Below the pieces are notes generated by a model. That model was not told the DNA's origin, did not search any database, and saw only the letters and a list, made by a program, of their open reading frames with translations. This document shows positions 34,843-42,616 of a DNA stretch of 64,000 nt, piece by piece. The DNA lies in NCBI GenBank assembly GCA_902494195.1, contig CABUSH010000010.1, forward strand, positions 17,980 to 81,979, in the 5' to 3' direction. How positions within the stretch are numbered: the stretch's first letter is position 1; each line of letters begins with the position of its first letter. The position numbers and the translations under genes were made by a program. Origin of the DNA: an uncultured Collinsella sp. (GTDB lineage: Bacteria > Actinomycetota > Coriobacteriia > Coriobacteriales > Coriobacteriaceae).

Positions 34843-34919
34843 TGGTGCTCCATGGCGGATTCGAACCGTCGACCTTGGGATTAGAAGTCCCCTGCTCTAT
34901 CCAACTGAGCTAATGGAGC
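34843..34919 (-). tRNA. tRNA-Arg (anticodon TCT)
   Basis: The 77-base gene includes an encoded CCA. The acceptor GCTCCAT pairs fully with ATGGAGC. The anticodon loop CTTCTAA gives TCT, reading AGA. The D-arm is TAGCTCAGTTGGATAGAGC. The T-arm is GACGG-TTCGAAT-CCGCC, which has one A-C mismatch at its second pair. All else is canonical, so the gene is probably active. Confidence 0.93.
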
Positions 34920-34973
34920 AAATAACCGCACGCCCAAGCAAGCGCAAGCCTGTCAGGCGCAAGTAATTATAAC

Positions 34974-35744
34974 CTAGTTGAACTGCTCGCGGTACGCCTT
35001 GCAGACCTCATCGACCGGGCCGTCCATGCGAAGGTCACCCTTCTCAATCCAAACGGCACGCTGGCAGATGCGCTCAACCTGCTCCATGGAGTGCGAAACG
35101 AACAGAACCGTCACGTCGCCGCTCTGGATAAAGTGCTGGATACGGTCCTCGCACTTCTGCTGGAAGAACACATCACCGACGGATAACGTCTCGTCAACGA
35201 TCAGAATATCGGGCTCGGTAATCGTCGCGATTGCAAAGGCGATACGCGCCACCATGCCCGAGGAGAAGTTCTTAAGCGGCATATCGACAAAGTTCTGCAG
35301 CTCAGCGAACTCGATAATGCCGTCAAAGTTGACGTCGATGAACTCCTTGGTATAGCCGAGCAGGGCGCCGTTCAGATAGATGTTCTCGCGGGCGGTCAGC
35401 TCGGGGTCAAAGCCGGCACCAAGCTCAATCAACGGTGCGATATTGCCATGCACCTTAACGCTGCCCTCGCTAGGCTCAAGAACGCCAGCGATAATCTTGA
35501 GCATCGTAGACTTGCCGGAGCCATTGGTGCCGACCAGACCCACAACCTCGCCGCGATGAATATCAAACGAGATGTGCTTAAGCGCCCTGAACTCCTCAAA
35601 GAACAGCTCGTGCTTGGCAAGCTTAATGAAGTACTCCTTGAGGTTGGTCAGCGACTCGGACGCCATGTTAAAGATCATGGTGACGTCGTCGACCTCGACA
35701 GCCAGAGGCTGCTCGCTGTAATCAACAACAGATTCAGTCATCAC
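34974..35744 (-). CDS. wzt: Polysaccharide ABC exporter, ATP-binding subunit
   Basis: This is the ATPase of an ABC-2 exporter for lipid-linked polysaccharide or teichoic acid. The 256-residue protein has Walker A VGTNGSGKSTMLK (around residue 80), a signature loop LKNFSSGMVARIAFA and Walker B DILIVDETLSVGD. The switch His is in LFVSHSMEQVERI. An N-terminal MASESLTNLKEY segment precedes the nucleotide domain as in the Wzt/TagH/RfbB group. The C-terminal glycan-binding domain of long Wzt proteins is missing, so export is probably not terminus-specific. Its permease lies 8 bases upstream. Confidence 0.93.
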   Translation of the reverse strand: MMTESVVDYSEQPLAVEVDDVTMIFNMASESLTNLKEYFIKLAKHELFFEEFRALKHISFDIHRGEVVGLVGTNGSGKSTMLKIIAGVLEPSEGSVKVHGNIAPLIELGAGFDPELTARENIYLNGALLGYTKEFIDVNFDGIIEFAELQNFVDMPLKNFSSGMVARIAFAIATITEPDILIVDETLSVGDVFFQQKCEDRIQHFIQSGDVTVLFVSHSMEQVERICQRAVWIEKGDLRMDGPVDEVCKAYREQFN

Positions 35745-35752
35745 AGCACTCC

Positions 35753-36598
35753 TTAGATGTAGAGGATAAATTTGCGCTCGGACTTATGGAACACGGTATA
35801 GCCAATAATAAGCGCAAGAACCGCCCAAGCGACGCACATACCAAACGTCATAAGCGAGGGCGTAGTCTGGAACAGGAAGATATCGCGCATAAACTGCAGG
35901 TAGTTGAACATGGGGTTCGCATACATCAAGATACGCACGAGATGCGGCATTTGCGCAATATAGTCAGTCGTCCAGAAGATGGGCGTAATGTAAGTCCACG
36001 CCGTAATGACGACGCTCCACAGATGCATAACGTCGCGGAAGAAGACCGTAAGGGCAGAGAGCATCATGCCCAGGCCCATGCAGAAGCACATAAGCAGCAG
36101 CAGGCAAACCGGCAACAGAATCAGGTGCCAAGAAGGCATAACGCGGAACCACAGCATGACGATGGCGACGGCGACCAGCGAGAAGGCAAAGTTGACCAGC
36201 GAGAAGAGCACCTTCTGCACCGGGAAAACCCAGCGGTGCACCTTAACCTTCTTGAGCAGCGGGGCAGCGCCCACGATCGACGTCAGGGCCTGGTTAGTAG
36301 ACTCAGACATGACGGCAAAGGTAATGTTACCCACGATCAAGTACAGCGGGTACATCTCGGGCGTCATTGAGCCATTGCGGCCCTGGCCAAAAATCGTCGA
36401 GAACACGATGGCCATGACGATCATCATCAGCAGCGGGTTGAGCACCGACCATGCGACGCCCAGAACGCTACGGCGATACTTGATCTTAAAATCCTTGGTA
36501 ACCAGCTGACGAAGGATAAACGCGTCCTTCTCAAATTCGTTCTTAGCAAACGTCGCAGGCAGACTGCGAGTTTCTTGTTGCTTTGTCTGATCCGACAC
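35753..36598 (-). CDS. wzm: Polysaccharide ABC exporter, permease subunit
   Basis: This is an ABC-2 type membrane subunit pairing with the ATPase at 34974. GTG at 36598 is taken as start: AAAGGAG lies just upstream and the reading begins SDQTKQQETRS. Longer readings add 21 unlikely residues. The 281-residue protein has six membrane segments and the family stretch FKIKYRRSVLGVAWSVLNPL near residue 45. The VTAWTYITPIFW-type helix and NPMFNYLQFMRDIFLF follow. It exports a lipid-linked glycan to the outer face of the membrane. Confidence 0.92.
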   Translation of the reverse strand: MSDQTKQQETRSLPATFAKNEFEKDAFILRQLVTKDFKIKYRRSVLGVAWSVLNPLLMMIVMAIVFSTIFGQGRNGSMTPEMYPLYLIVGNITFAVMSESTNQALTSIVGAAPLLKKVKVHRWVFPVQKVLFSLVNFAFSLVAVAIVMLWFRVMPSWHLILLPVCLLLLMCFCMGLGMMLSALTVFFRDVMHLWSVVITAWTYITPIFWTTDYIAQMPHLVRILMYANPMFNYLQFMRDIFLFQTTPSLMTFGMCVAWAVLALIIGYTVFHKSERKFILYI

Positions 36599-36637
36599 GG
36601 ATGCAACTCCTTTACTCGTAATCGTTGACAAACGAAC

Positions 36638-36728
36638 AGTATAGACCCGACGGCCATGCAAACGATTCGCGCAACAAAACTGGAGAACTAACCCACATCT
36701 TAGGATGCCAGGCCCAAACGGCTATACT
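36638..36728. promoter_or_regulatory. Divergent promoter region wzm / glycosyltransferase
   Basis: Two TATACT boxes point outward: on the minus strand at 36643-36638 toward wzm and on the plus strand at 36723-36728 toward the glycosyltransferase at 36759. Convincing -35 hexamers are not seen. The 160-base gap holds no gene. Confidence 0.4.
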
Positions 36729-36758
36729 TTCTAGGATTGAATGTATAAGGAGCATTAA

Positions 36759-37730
36759 GTGAATTCTGAATCCATCGCCGTCATCATCCCTTGCTACAAC
36801 GAAGCGCTCACGATCGGCAAAGTCATCGACGACTTTCACCGCGAGCTTCCGCAGGCGACGGTCTATGTCTATGACAACAACTCGTCGGACGATACCTCAC
36901 GCATTGCCACCGAGCACGGCGCCACAGTCCGCTTTGAGCCCCGTCAGGGAAAGGGCAACGTGTGCCGCCAGATGTTTCGCGATATCGACGCCGATTGCTA
37001 CCTGATGGTCGACGGAGACGACACCTACCCCGCCGAGGCGGCCAAGGCCCTCTGCGAGCCCATCCTTAACGGCACGGCCGACATGACCGTAGGCGATCGC
37101 CTTTCCAACGGCACCTACGCCGAGGAGAACAAGCGTGCCTTCCACGGCTTTGGCAATAATCTGGTCCGCGCCATGATCAAGTGGATCTATGGCTACAGCT
37201 TCGATGACGTCATGACAGGTTACCGCGCCATGAGCCGCCCGTTCGTTAAAACCTTCCCTGTGCTTTCCGAGGGCTTCCAGATCGAAACCGAGCTCTCGAT
37301 CCACGCCGTCGACCACCGCTGGCGCATCAAAGACGTGCCCATCGAGTACCGCGACCGTCCGGAAGGCTCCGAGTCCAAGCTCAATACCGTGAGCGACGGC
37401 ATTAAAGTCGTTGCGATGATCGGCACGCTGTTCAAGGACTACCGCCCGCTGAAGTTCTTCAGCCTCGTCGCGCTTCTATTCGCGATTATCGGCCTGGTTT
37501 TGGGCATTCCTATCTTTGTTGAGTACTTTCAGACCGGCCTGGCCCCGCGTTTCCCCACTGCCATGCTTGCTGCATCGTTTATGTTCCTCTGTGGTCTGAG
37601 CCTTGCAACCGGATTCATCCTGGATTCTGTGGCAAAGGTCGAAAAAAAGCAGTGGGAGGTCAACGTGTACAGCAAATACGCCTACGATGACCAGCCCGGC
37701 AAGTCCGCCACCGAGACAAGCGAGAGGTAG
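36759..37730 (+). CDS. Family 2 glycosyltransferase with C-terminal membrane segments
   Basis: This is probably a polyprenyl-phosphate sugar transferase of the DPM1-like group. The start is GTG 36759 with AAGGAG upstream. The 323-residue protein has the GT-A fold: VIIPCYNEALTIGKVIDDF, YVYDNNSSDDTSRIA, the DxD-like LMVDGDDTYP and FDDVMTGYRAMSRPFVKTFP. Two membrane helices follow at about residues 225-310 (FSLVALLFAIIGLVLGIPIF). Such enzymes load a sugar on undecaprenyl phosphate at the membrane. The substrate sugar is not predictable. It is a single-gene unit ending at a bidirectional terminator. Confidence 0.88.
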   Translation: MNSESIAVIIPCYNEALTIGKVIDDFHRELPQATVYVYDNNSSDDTSRIATEHGATVRFEPRQGKGNVCRQMFRDIDADCYLMVDGDDTYPAEAAKALCEPILNGTADMTVGDRLSNGTYAEENKRAFHGFGNNLVRAMIKWIYGYSFDDVMTGYRAMSRPFVKTFPVLSEGFQIETELSIHAVDHRWRIKDVPIEYRDRPEGSESKLNTVSDGIKVVAMIGTLFKDYRPLKFFSLVALLFAIIGLVLGIPIFVEYFQTGLAPRFPTAMLAASFMFLCGLSLATGFILDSVAKVEKKQWEVNVYSKYAYDDQPGKSATETSER

Positions 37731-37780
37731 ATCTTCCGCAGAATACTATTGGCACCACTGCGCAGATAGCCACCAACAAG

Positions 37781-37810
37781 AAAAGCCACCGTTAACAAGC
37801 GGCGGCTTTT
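37781..37810. terminator. Bidirectional terminator
   Basis: AAAAGCCACCG (37781-37791) pairs with CGGCGGCTTTT (37800-37810) with one mismatch. A-run and T-run flank the stem, so it serves the plus-strand glycosyltransferase and the minus-strand rmlCD gene, which converge here. Confidence 0.75.
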
Positions 37811-37832
37811 GCTCTCGAAAAGTTAATAGCGG

Positions 37833-39287
37833 CTAGAGCGTCTTGAGGTATTCCCCTAGCTCTTCCTCCCAGTCGGGCATGTGGAACCCGACCGACTCGA
37901 GCTTGGACAGGTCGAGCGCGGAGTGGACCGGGCGCGGGGCGACGGGGCCGGCGGCGCTGGCGTAGTAGTCGGCGGTCGATACCGGCACGACCCTGTCGCC
38001 GTTGCCGTTGGCGGCCTCGAAGACGGCGCGGGCGATGTCGGCCCAGGACCTGACCGCGCCCGAGCCGGTGCAGTCGTAGGTGCCGTAGGGGGCGTTCGTC
38101 CCCAGCACGTGGAAGATGGCCCCGGCCATGTCGCGCGTGAAGGTCAGGCGTCCCAGCTGGTCGTCCACGACGGTGACCTGCTCCAACTTGTCCTCCGGGT
38201 CGGCGACGCGGTCGGACAGCCCCTTCATGGTCTTGACGAAGTTGTGGCCCTCGCCGATGACCCAGCTGGAGCGCATGATGTAGTGGCGCGGGCAGCCGGC
38301 CACGGCGATGTCGCCCGCCGCCTTGGTCTGCCCGTAGACGGACAGCGGGCTGAACGGCTCGTCCTCGTCGTGGACCTCGGCCGTGCCGTCGAAGACGTAG
38401 TCGGAGGACACGTGGACCAGCGTGATCCCGTGCCCGGCGCAGGTGCGTGCGAGAAGCGCCGGCCCGGTGGCGTTGGCCTTCCAGGCGGTCACGCGGCCCT
38501 CGGGGGTCTCCGCTTTATCCACGGCCGTGTAGGCGCCGCAGTTGATGACCGTGCCGTAGAGCGACCAGTCGTACTGCGCGTAGGCGTCCGGGTCGGACAT
38601 GTCGAAGGTGTCGATGTCGCAGAAGTCGAAGTCCTTCGCCACCCCGCGCTCCTCGGCGAGCTTTCGCACCGCGCGGCCCAGCTGGCCGTTGCAGCCGGTG
38701 ACGAGGGTGCGCTTCGGCGCCATGGGAACGACGTCCCTCAGCATCGGGTGGTTGAGGTCGGCGTCGGAGACGGTGGCCTCGGAGAGCGGGATCGGCCACT
38801 CGATGGCGAGCTCGGGGTCTGCGAGGTTCACGAAGGTGTAGGTCTTCTTGAGCTCGAGGGACCAGTGGGCGTCCACCAGGTAGGTGTAGGCGGTGCCGTC
38901 CTCCAGCGCCTGGAAGGAGTTGCCCACGCCGCGCGGGACGTAGATGGCCTTGCTCGGGTCCAGGGTGCAGGTGAACACCTTGCCGAAGGTCTCGCTGCCC
39001 TCGCGCAGGTCCACCCAGGCGCCGAAGACCGAGCCGCGGGCCACGGAGATGAACTTGTCCCAGGGCTCGGCGTGGATGCCGCGGGTTACGCCGCGGCTGT
39101 CGTTGTAGGAGATGTTGTTCTGGACGACGCGGAGGTCCGGGATGCCCAGGGCGGTCATCTTGGCGCGCTGCCAGTTCTCCTTGAACCAGCCGCGCGAGTC
39201 GCCGTGGACGGCGAGGTCGACGACCTTGAGGCCCCCGATGCCGGTCTCGGCGACGGAGAGGTCCTTCTCGAATGCGATGTCTGTCAT
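37833..39287 (-). CDS. rfbC/rfbD: RmlC-RmlD fusion: dTDP-rhamnose epimerase and reductase
   Basis: One 484-residue protein carries the last two steps of dTDP-L-rhamnose synthesis. The start is ATG 39287; longer in-frame readings into rmlB give non-protein-like sequence. Residues 1 to about 190 are the cupin 3,5-epimerase: DSRGWFKENWQRAK, NNISYNDSRGVTRGIHAEPW (catalytic His) and YVPRGVGNSFQAL. From about residue 200 comes the short-chain reductase: RTLVTGCNGQLGRAV (NADP loop), NCGAYTAVDKAE, HVSSDYVFDGT and YGQTKAAGD (catalytic Tyr-x3-Lys). Codon use is more GC-rich than in the flanking genes. Confidence 0.93.
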   Translation of the reverse strand: MTDIAFEKDLSVAETGIGGLKVVDLAVHGDSRGWFKENWQRAKMTALGIPDLRVVQNNISYNDSRGVTRGIHAEPWDKFISVARGSVFGAWVDLREGSETFGKVFTCTLDPSKAIYVPRGVGNSFQALEDGTAYTYLVDAHWSLELKKTYTFVNLADPELAIEWPIPLSEATVSDADLNHPMLRDVVPMAPKRTLVTGCNGQLGRAVRKLAEERGVAKDFDFCDIDTFDMSDPDAYAQYDWSLYGTVINCGAYTAVDKAETPEGRVTAWKANATGPALLARTCAGHGITLVHVSSDYVFDGTAEVHDEDEPFSPLSVYGQTKAAGDIAVAGCPRHYIMRSSWVIGEGHNFVKTMKGLSDRVADPEDKLEQVTVVDDQLGRLTFTRDMAGAIFHVLGTNAPYGTYDCTGSGAVRSWADIARAVFEAANGNGDRVVPVSTADYYASAAGPVAPRPVHSALDLSKLESVGFHMPDWEEELGEYLKTL

Positions 39288-39301
39288 CTGTCTATCCCCT
39301 C

Positions 39302-40321
39302 CTACTGGCCCTGTGCGCGGTAGCGGGCCTCGGTGGCCTCCTTGGCCGGGCGCCACCAGGACTCGTTCTCGACGTACCAGTTGATGGTCTGCCTGAGCCC
39401 CTCGGCGAAGTCGGTGTGGGCCGGCCTCCAGCCGAGCTCGCGCTGGAGCTTCGTCGAGTCGATGGCGTAGCGGCGGTCGTGGCCGGGGCGGTCGGCGACC
39501 CAGTCGAAGTCCTCGGGGTCGCGGCCCATGGCCTCCAGGATCATGCGCAGCACGGTGATGTTGTTCCTCTCGCCGTCGGCTCCGATGAGGTAGGTCTCCC
39601 CCATGCGGCCCTTGGTGAGGATGTCCCACACGGCCGAGCTGTGGTCCTCGGTGTGGATCCAGTCGCGGACGTTCTCGCCCCTCCCGTAGAGCTTGGGGCG
39701 CACGCCGTCGATGATGTTCGTAATCTGGCGCGGGATGAACTTCTCCACGTGCTGGTAGGGGCCGTAGTTGTTGGAGCAGTTGGAGATCGTGGTTCGCAGG
39801 CCGTAGGTGCGGGTCCAGGCGCGCACGAGCATGTCGGAGCTGGCCTTGGTCGAGCTGTACGGCGAGGACGGGCGGTAGGGCGTCTCCTCGGTGAACTTCG
39901 CCGGGTCGTCGAGCGCGAGGTCGCCGTAGACCTCGTCGGTGGAGACGTGGTGGTAGCGGATGCCGTGCTTGCGGACGGCCTCCAGCAGGCGGAAGGTGCC
40001 CTCGACGTTGGTGCGCAGGAACGGCTCCGGGTCGGCGATGGAGTTGTCGTTGTGGCTCTCGGCGGCGTAGTGCACGATGGCGTCGTGGCCCGGGACGATG
40101 CGGTCGAGCAGGGCGGCGTCGCAGATGTCGCCCACGACGAGCTCCACGCGGTCCGACGGCAGCCCAGCGATGTTCTCGGGGTTGCCGGCGTAGGTCAGCT
40201 TGTCCAGGACGGTCACGTGCACGTCGGGGTGGTTATTGACCACATAGTGCACGAAGTTGCTGCCGATGAAGCCGCAGCCGCCCGTGACGATGATGTTCTT
40301 GGGTTCGAAAATCTCAGACAT
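39302..40321 (-). CDS. rfbB: dTDP-glucose 4,6-dehydratase
   Basis: RmlB makes dTDP-4-keto-6-deoxyglucose. The start is ATG 40321, giving MSEIFEPKNIIVTGGCGFIGSNF with the NAD loop directly after. The 339-residue enzyme has HYAAESHNDNSIADPEPFL, STDEVYGDL, the catalytic YSSTKASSDMLVRAW and SNCSNNYGPYQHVEKFIP. It ends 14 bases before rmlCD. GC-rich codon use matches rmlCD and rmlA but not the DUF4869 pair between them. Confidence 0.95.
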   Translation of the reverse strand: MSEIFEPKNIIVTGGCGFIGSNFVHYVVNNHPDVHVTVLDKLTYAGNPENIAGLPSDRVELVVGDICDAALLDRIVPGHDAIVHYAAESHNDNSIADPEPFLRTNVEGTFRLLEAVRKHGIRYHHVSTDEVYGDLALDDPAKFTEETPYRPSSPYSSTKASSDMLVRAWTRTYGLRTTISNCSNNYGPYQHVEKFIPRQITNIIDGVRPKLYGRGENVRDWIHTEDHSSAVWDILTKGRMGETYLIGADGERNNITVLRMILEAMGRDPEDFDWVADRPGHDRRYAIDSTKLQRELGWRPAHTDFAEGLRQTINWYVENESWWRPAKEATEARYRAQGQ

Positions 40322-40506
40322 GAAAATCCAATCTGAAGCAAGTACAGCTTCCTTAGTATGCCGCAGGAAGTGACGCCGCGACACTATTCAACAAAACTAT
40401 CGGACATTTCGGCATGCGATAAGAGCCATAACCTTCGCAGAATTACTTCCCGTACAAAACGTCTCCGGAATGCAATCTTTGTCGTAGTGAAAAACCGAAT
40501 CCCCAG

Positions 40507-41004
40507 TTATTTCACGTAAGTAATGTCCTGTTTTGGCGCCGACCGGGAAATAGCATAACGATGATTCCCGCGATCTTGATAAACAGGGACGAAAGAATGG
40601 TATTTTCCGCTCGTCTTAATCTTGTAAATCTCATCCACGCTATACGGAAGATTGGGGAAATCAGCCCTTGAGATCAGCACGAAATAATTCGAGGAATACA
40701 GTACATGATGAGCAAACTCATCAGAATGGATCTCTTTTAAGCCCTCATCGACAAATACAATCGAGTCATGAACGGACGAAAGCTGGTTTCGCCAATCATA
40801 ATCGGTCAAAGCGACACAGGGACAATCACATTGCAAGGAAACACCCGACTGCTCGCCCGTTCGCATGTAGTCTGCGACCATGTCAAACAGTGTCGTCTTA
40901 CCCGTGCCGCTATCGCCACGCACAATAGTGATGTTCCGCTTGATGGTAAATGTGTACTTAGTTCCCCTACGGCGGGAAATCTTAACGAGATGCGAACCGT
41001 TCAT
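40507..41004 (-). CDS. Small P-loop NTPase of unknown function, partner of DUF4869
   Basis: I do not recognise a named family. The 165-residue protein has a Walker A ITIVRGDSGTGKTTLFDMVA (about residues 25-44). A Walker-B-like SIVFVDEGLKEI lies near residue 85, followed by a sensor-like NYFVLISRADF. That is about the minimal set for an ATPase, with no sensor-2 or DNA-binding part. The ATG at 41004 lies nine bases after the stop of the DUF4869 gene, so both share one message. Both genes are much poorer in GC than rmlB and rmlA on either side. A regulatory, defence or stress role is possible; none is shown. Confidence 0.65.
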   Translation of the reverse strand: MNGSHLVKISRRRGTKYTFTIKRNITIVRGDSGTGKTTLFDMVADYMRTGEQSGVSLQCDCPCVALTDYDWRNQLSSVHDSIVFVDEGLKEIHSDEFAHHVLYSSNYFVLISRADFPNLPYSVDEIYKIKTSGKYHSFVPVYQDRGNHRYAISRSAPKQDITYVK

Positions 41005-41013
41005 AAGCAGTAC

Positions 41014-41451
41014 CTACAGATACGGAATCGACTCGTGAATCAATTCGGCCATGTTGTGAACAATTCGGCCGCTATTCACGACTTTAATTTTAAAATCCTC
41101 GCGACCAAAGTCCATCACATGATAGAGATTCACAACGAGCTTGCGGCCTTTCGCCATGTCGAGAATCCACTTGGCACAGTTGTCACCACAGGTAGAAGCG
41201 TTAAAAATATGCTTACGATCAAATCTCATAAGCAGCAGCGTTTTCACGCCACCAGAAAGCTGGAGTGGGGAGATGGATCCAAGCACAGGGCTTTCGATGA
41301 CGTTTTCGGAGACAACAACCGATCGATCGACATCTTTAATTATCGAGACTGCATAGGGATCCGTAATCCAAGAAGACCGGTAAGAGTTTTTGAAATATGT
41401 CGCTGTGTTGTAAATCGCTTCTGGCATATCGCCAAAGTAGACGCTTAACAC
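41014..41451 (-). CDS. DUF4869 domain protein
   Basis: GTG at 41451 gives MLSVYFGDMPEAIYNTATYF, the typical beginning of DUF4869 proteins, with GGGAG five bases upstream; a TTG at 41463 would add four residues. The 145-residue product has the recurring blocks WITDPYAVSIIKDVDRS, SPLQLSGGVKTLLLM and FNASTCGDNCAKWILDMAKG. The function of this family is unknown. It is the first gene of a two-gene unit with the P-loop protein, inserted between rmlA and rmlB. The family name is from memory of conserved blocks and should be confirmed by profile search. Confidence 0.7.
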   Translation of the reverse strand: MLSVYFGDMPEAIYNTATYFKNSYRSSWITDPYAVSIIKDVDRSVVVSENVIESPVLGSISPLQLSGGVKTLLLMRFDRKHIFNASTCGDNCAKWILDMAKGRKLVVNLYHVMDFGREDFKIKVVNSGRIVHNMAELIHESIPYL

Positions 41452-41499
41452 ATCCACTCCCAATCATATTGTCTTTATGGTCAACGTAATCATAACGAA

Positions 41500-41527
41500 A
41501 GGGGCCACCAGATAAACGGTGGCCCCT
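41500..41527 (-). terminator. Terminator downstream of rmlA
   Basis: AGGGGCCACC pairs with GGTGGCCCCT over an 8-base loop, followed on the minus strand by TTTCGTT. It separates rmlA from the DUF4869 pair, which then needs its own promoter (a TATGAT box lies just after it). Confidence 0.7.
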
Positions 41528-41546
41528 AAAAGAAAACAAGCTGGCG

Positions 41547-42446
41547 CTAGTACTCGCGCGGGCTGTTGACGATCTCGCCGGCGGCGACCTTCTTCAGGTG
41601 CCGGCCGTAGACCGACTTGCCGTAGGCCTCGGCGGCCTCCTCAAGCTCCGCGGTCGTGATCCAGCCGTTCTCCCAGGCGATCTCCTCGGGCACGGACACG
41701 GGAAGGTCCTGGGAGTGCTCCACGGCGCGGACGAACTCCGCGGCCTCGTGCAGGCTCTCCATGGTGCCGGTGTCCAGCCACGCGTAGCCGCGGCCGAGGG
41801 TCACGACGGACAGCGTCCCCTCCTCCAGGTACATCTGGTTGAGCGTGGTGATCTCCAGCTCCCCGCGGGCGGAGGGCCTCACCTCGTGGGCCTTGGCGGC
41901 GACGTCGCCCGGGTAGAAGTACAGGCCGGTGACGGCGTAGGAGCTCTTGGGCTCGGCGGGCTTCTCCTCGATGGAGACGGCCCTGCCCTCCCCGTCGAAC
42001 TCCACGACGCCGAAGCGCTCGGGGTCGTCCACGTGGTAGCCGAAGACCGTGGCGCGGCCCGACTCGGCGTTCTGGACGGCGCGCGTCAGGTGGCGGGACA
42101 GGCCGTTGCCGTAGAAGATGTTGTCGCCGAGCACCAGCGCGCACGGCTCGCCGGCGATGAAGTCCTCGCCGATGGTGAAGGCCTGCGCAAGGCCGTCCGG
42201 CGAGGGCTGCTCGGCGTAGGACAGGTTCACGCCGTAGCGCGAGCCGTCCCCAAGCAGGCGCTCGAAGTTGGGCAGGTCGGTCGGGGTGGAGATGACCAGG
42301 ATATCCCGGATGCCCGCCAGCATGAGGGTGCTAAGCGGGTAGTAGATCATGGGCTTGTCGTAGACCGGCAGCAGCTGCTTGCTGGTGACGAGCGTGAGCG
42401 GGTACAGGCGCGTGCCGGACCCGCCGGCGAGGATGATGCCTTTCAT
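41547..42446 (-). CDS. rfbA: Glucose-1-phosphate thymidylyltransferase
   Basis: RmlA makes dTDP-glucose from glucose-1-phosphate and dTTP, the entry to rhamnose. ATG 42446 with AGAGGA upstream gives the family start MKGIILAGGSGTRLYPLTLV. The 299-residue protein has KPMIYYPLSTLMLAGI, LVLGDNIFYGNGL and EKPAEPKSSYAVTGLYFY. It ends YAWLDTGTMESLHEAAEFV. It is complete and GC-rich like rmlB and rmlCD. A terminator follows. Confidence 0.95.
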   Translation of the reverse strand: MKGIILAGGSGTRLYPLTLVTSKQLLPVYDKPMIYYPLSTLMLAGIRDILVISTPTDLPNFERLLGDGSRYGVNLSYAEQPSPDGLAQAFTIGEDFIAGEPCALVLGDNIFYGNGLSRHLTRAVQNAESGRATVFGYHVDDPERFGVVEFDGEGRAVSIEEKPAEPKSSYAVTGLYFYPGDVAAKAHEVRPSARGELEITTLNQMYLEEGTLSVVTLGRGYAWLDTGTMESLHEAAEFVRAVEHSQDLPVSVPEEIAWENGWITTAELEEAAEAYGKSVYGRHLKKVAAGEIVNSPREY

Positions 42447-42616
42447 AGAATTCCTCTCAGTTGACAATCGTTGAGCAAAAGCTGCTAATTGCAAAAGAAT
42501 GATTCGACAAACATAGTTATTAAAATTATATGCGCCGACAACGGCTTCCTCCTCATTCTATTAAAAACGGACAGTAGAAACACGCATCTCTTTCTGCATT
42601 TATCGCGAGGGAGGGA

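Noticed and set aside
39288..39629. N-terminal extension of the RmlC-RmlD protein into rmlB
   Set aside because: The extra 114 residues are low-complexity Arg/His/Pro/Gly sequence produced by reading the GC-rich rmlB gene in another frame; the cupin domain begins at the 39287 ATG.
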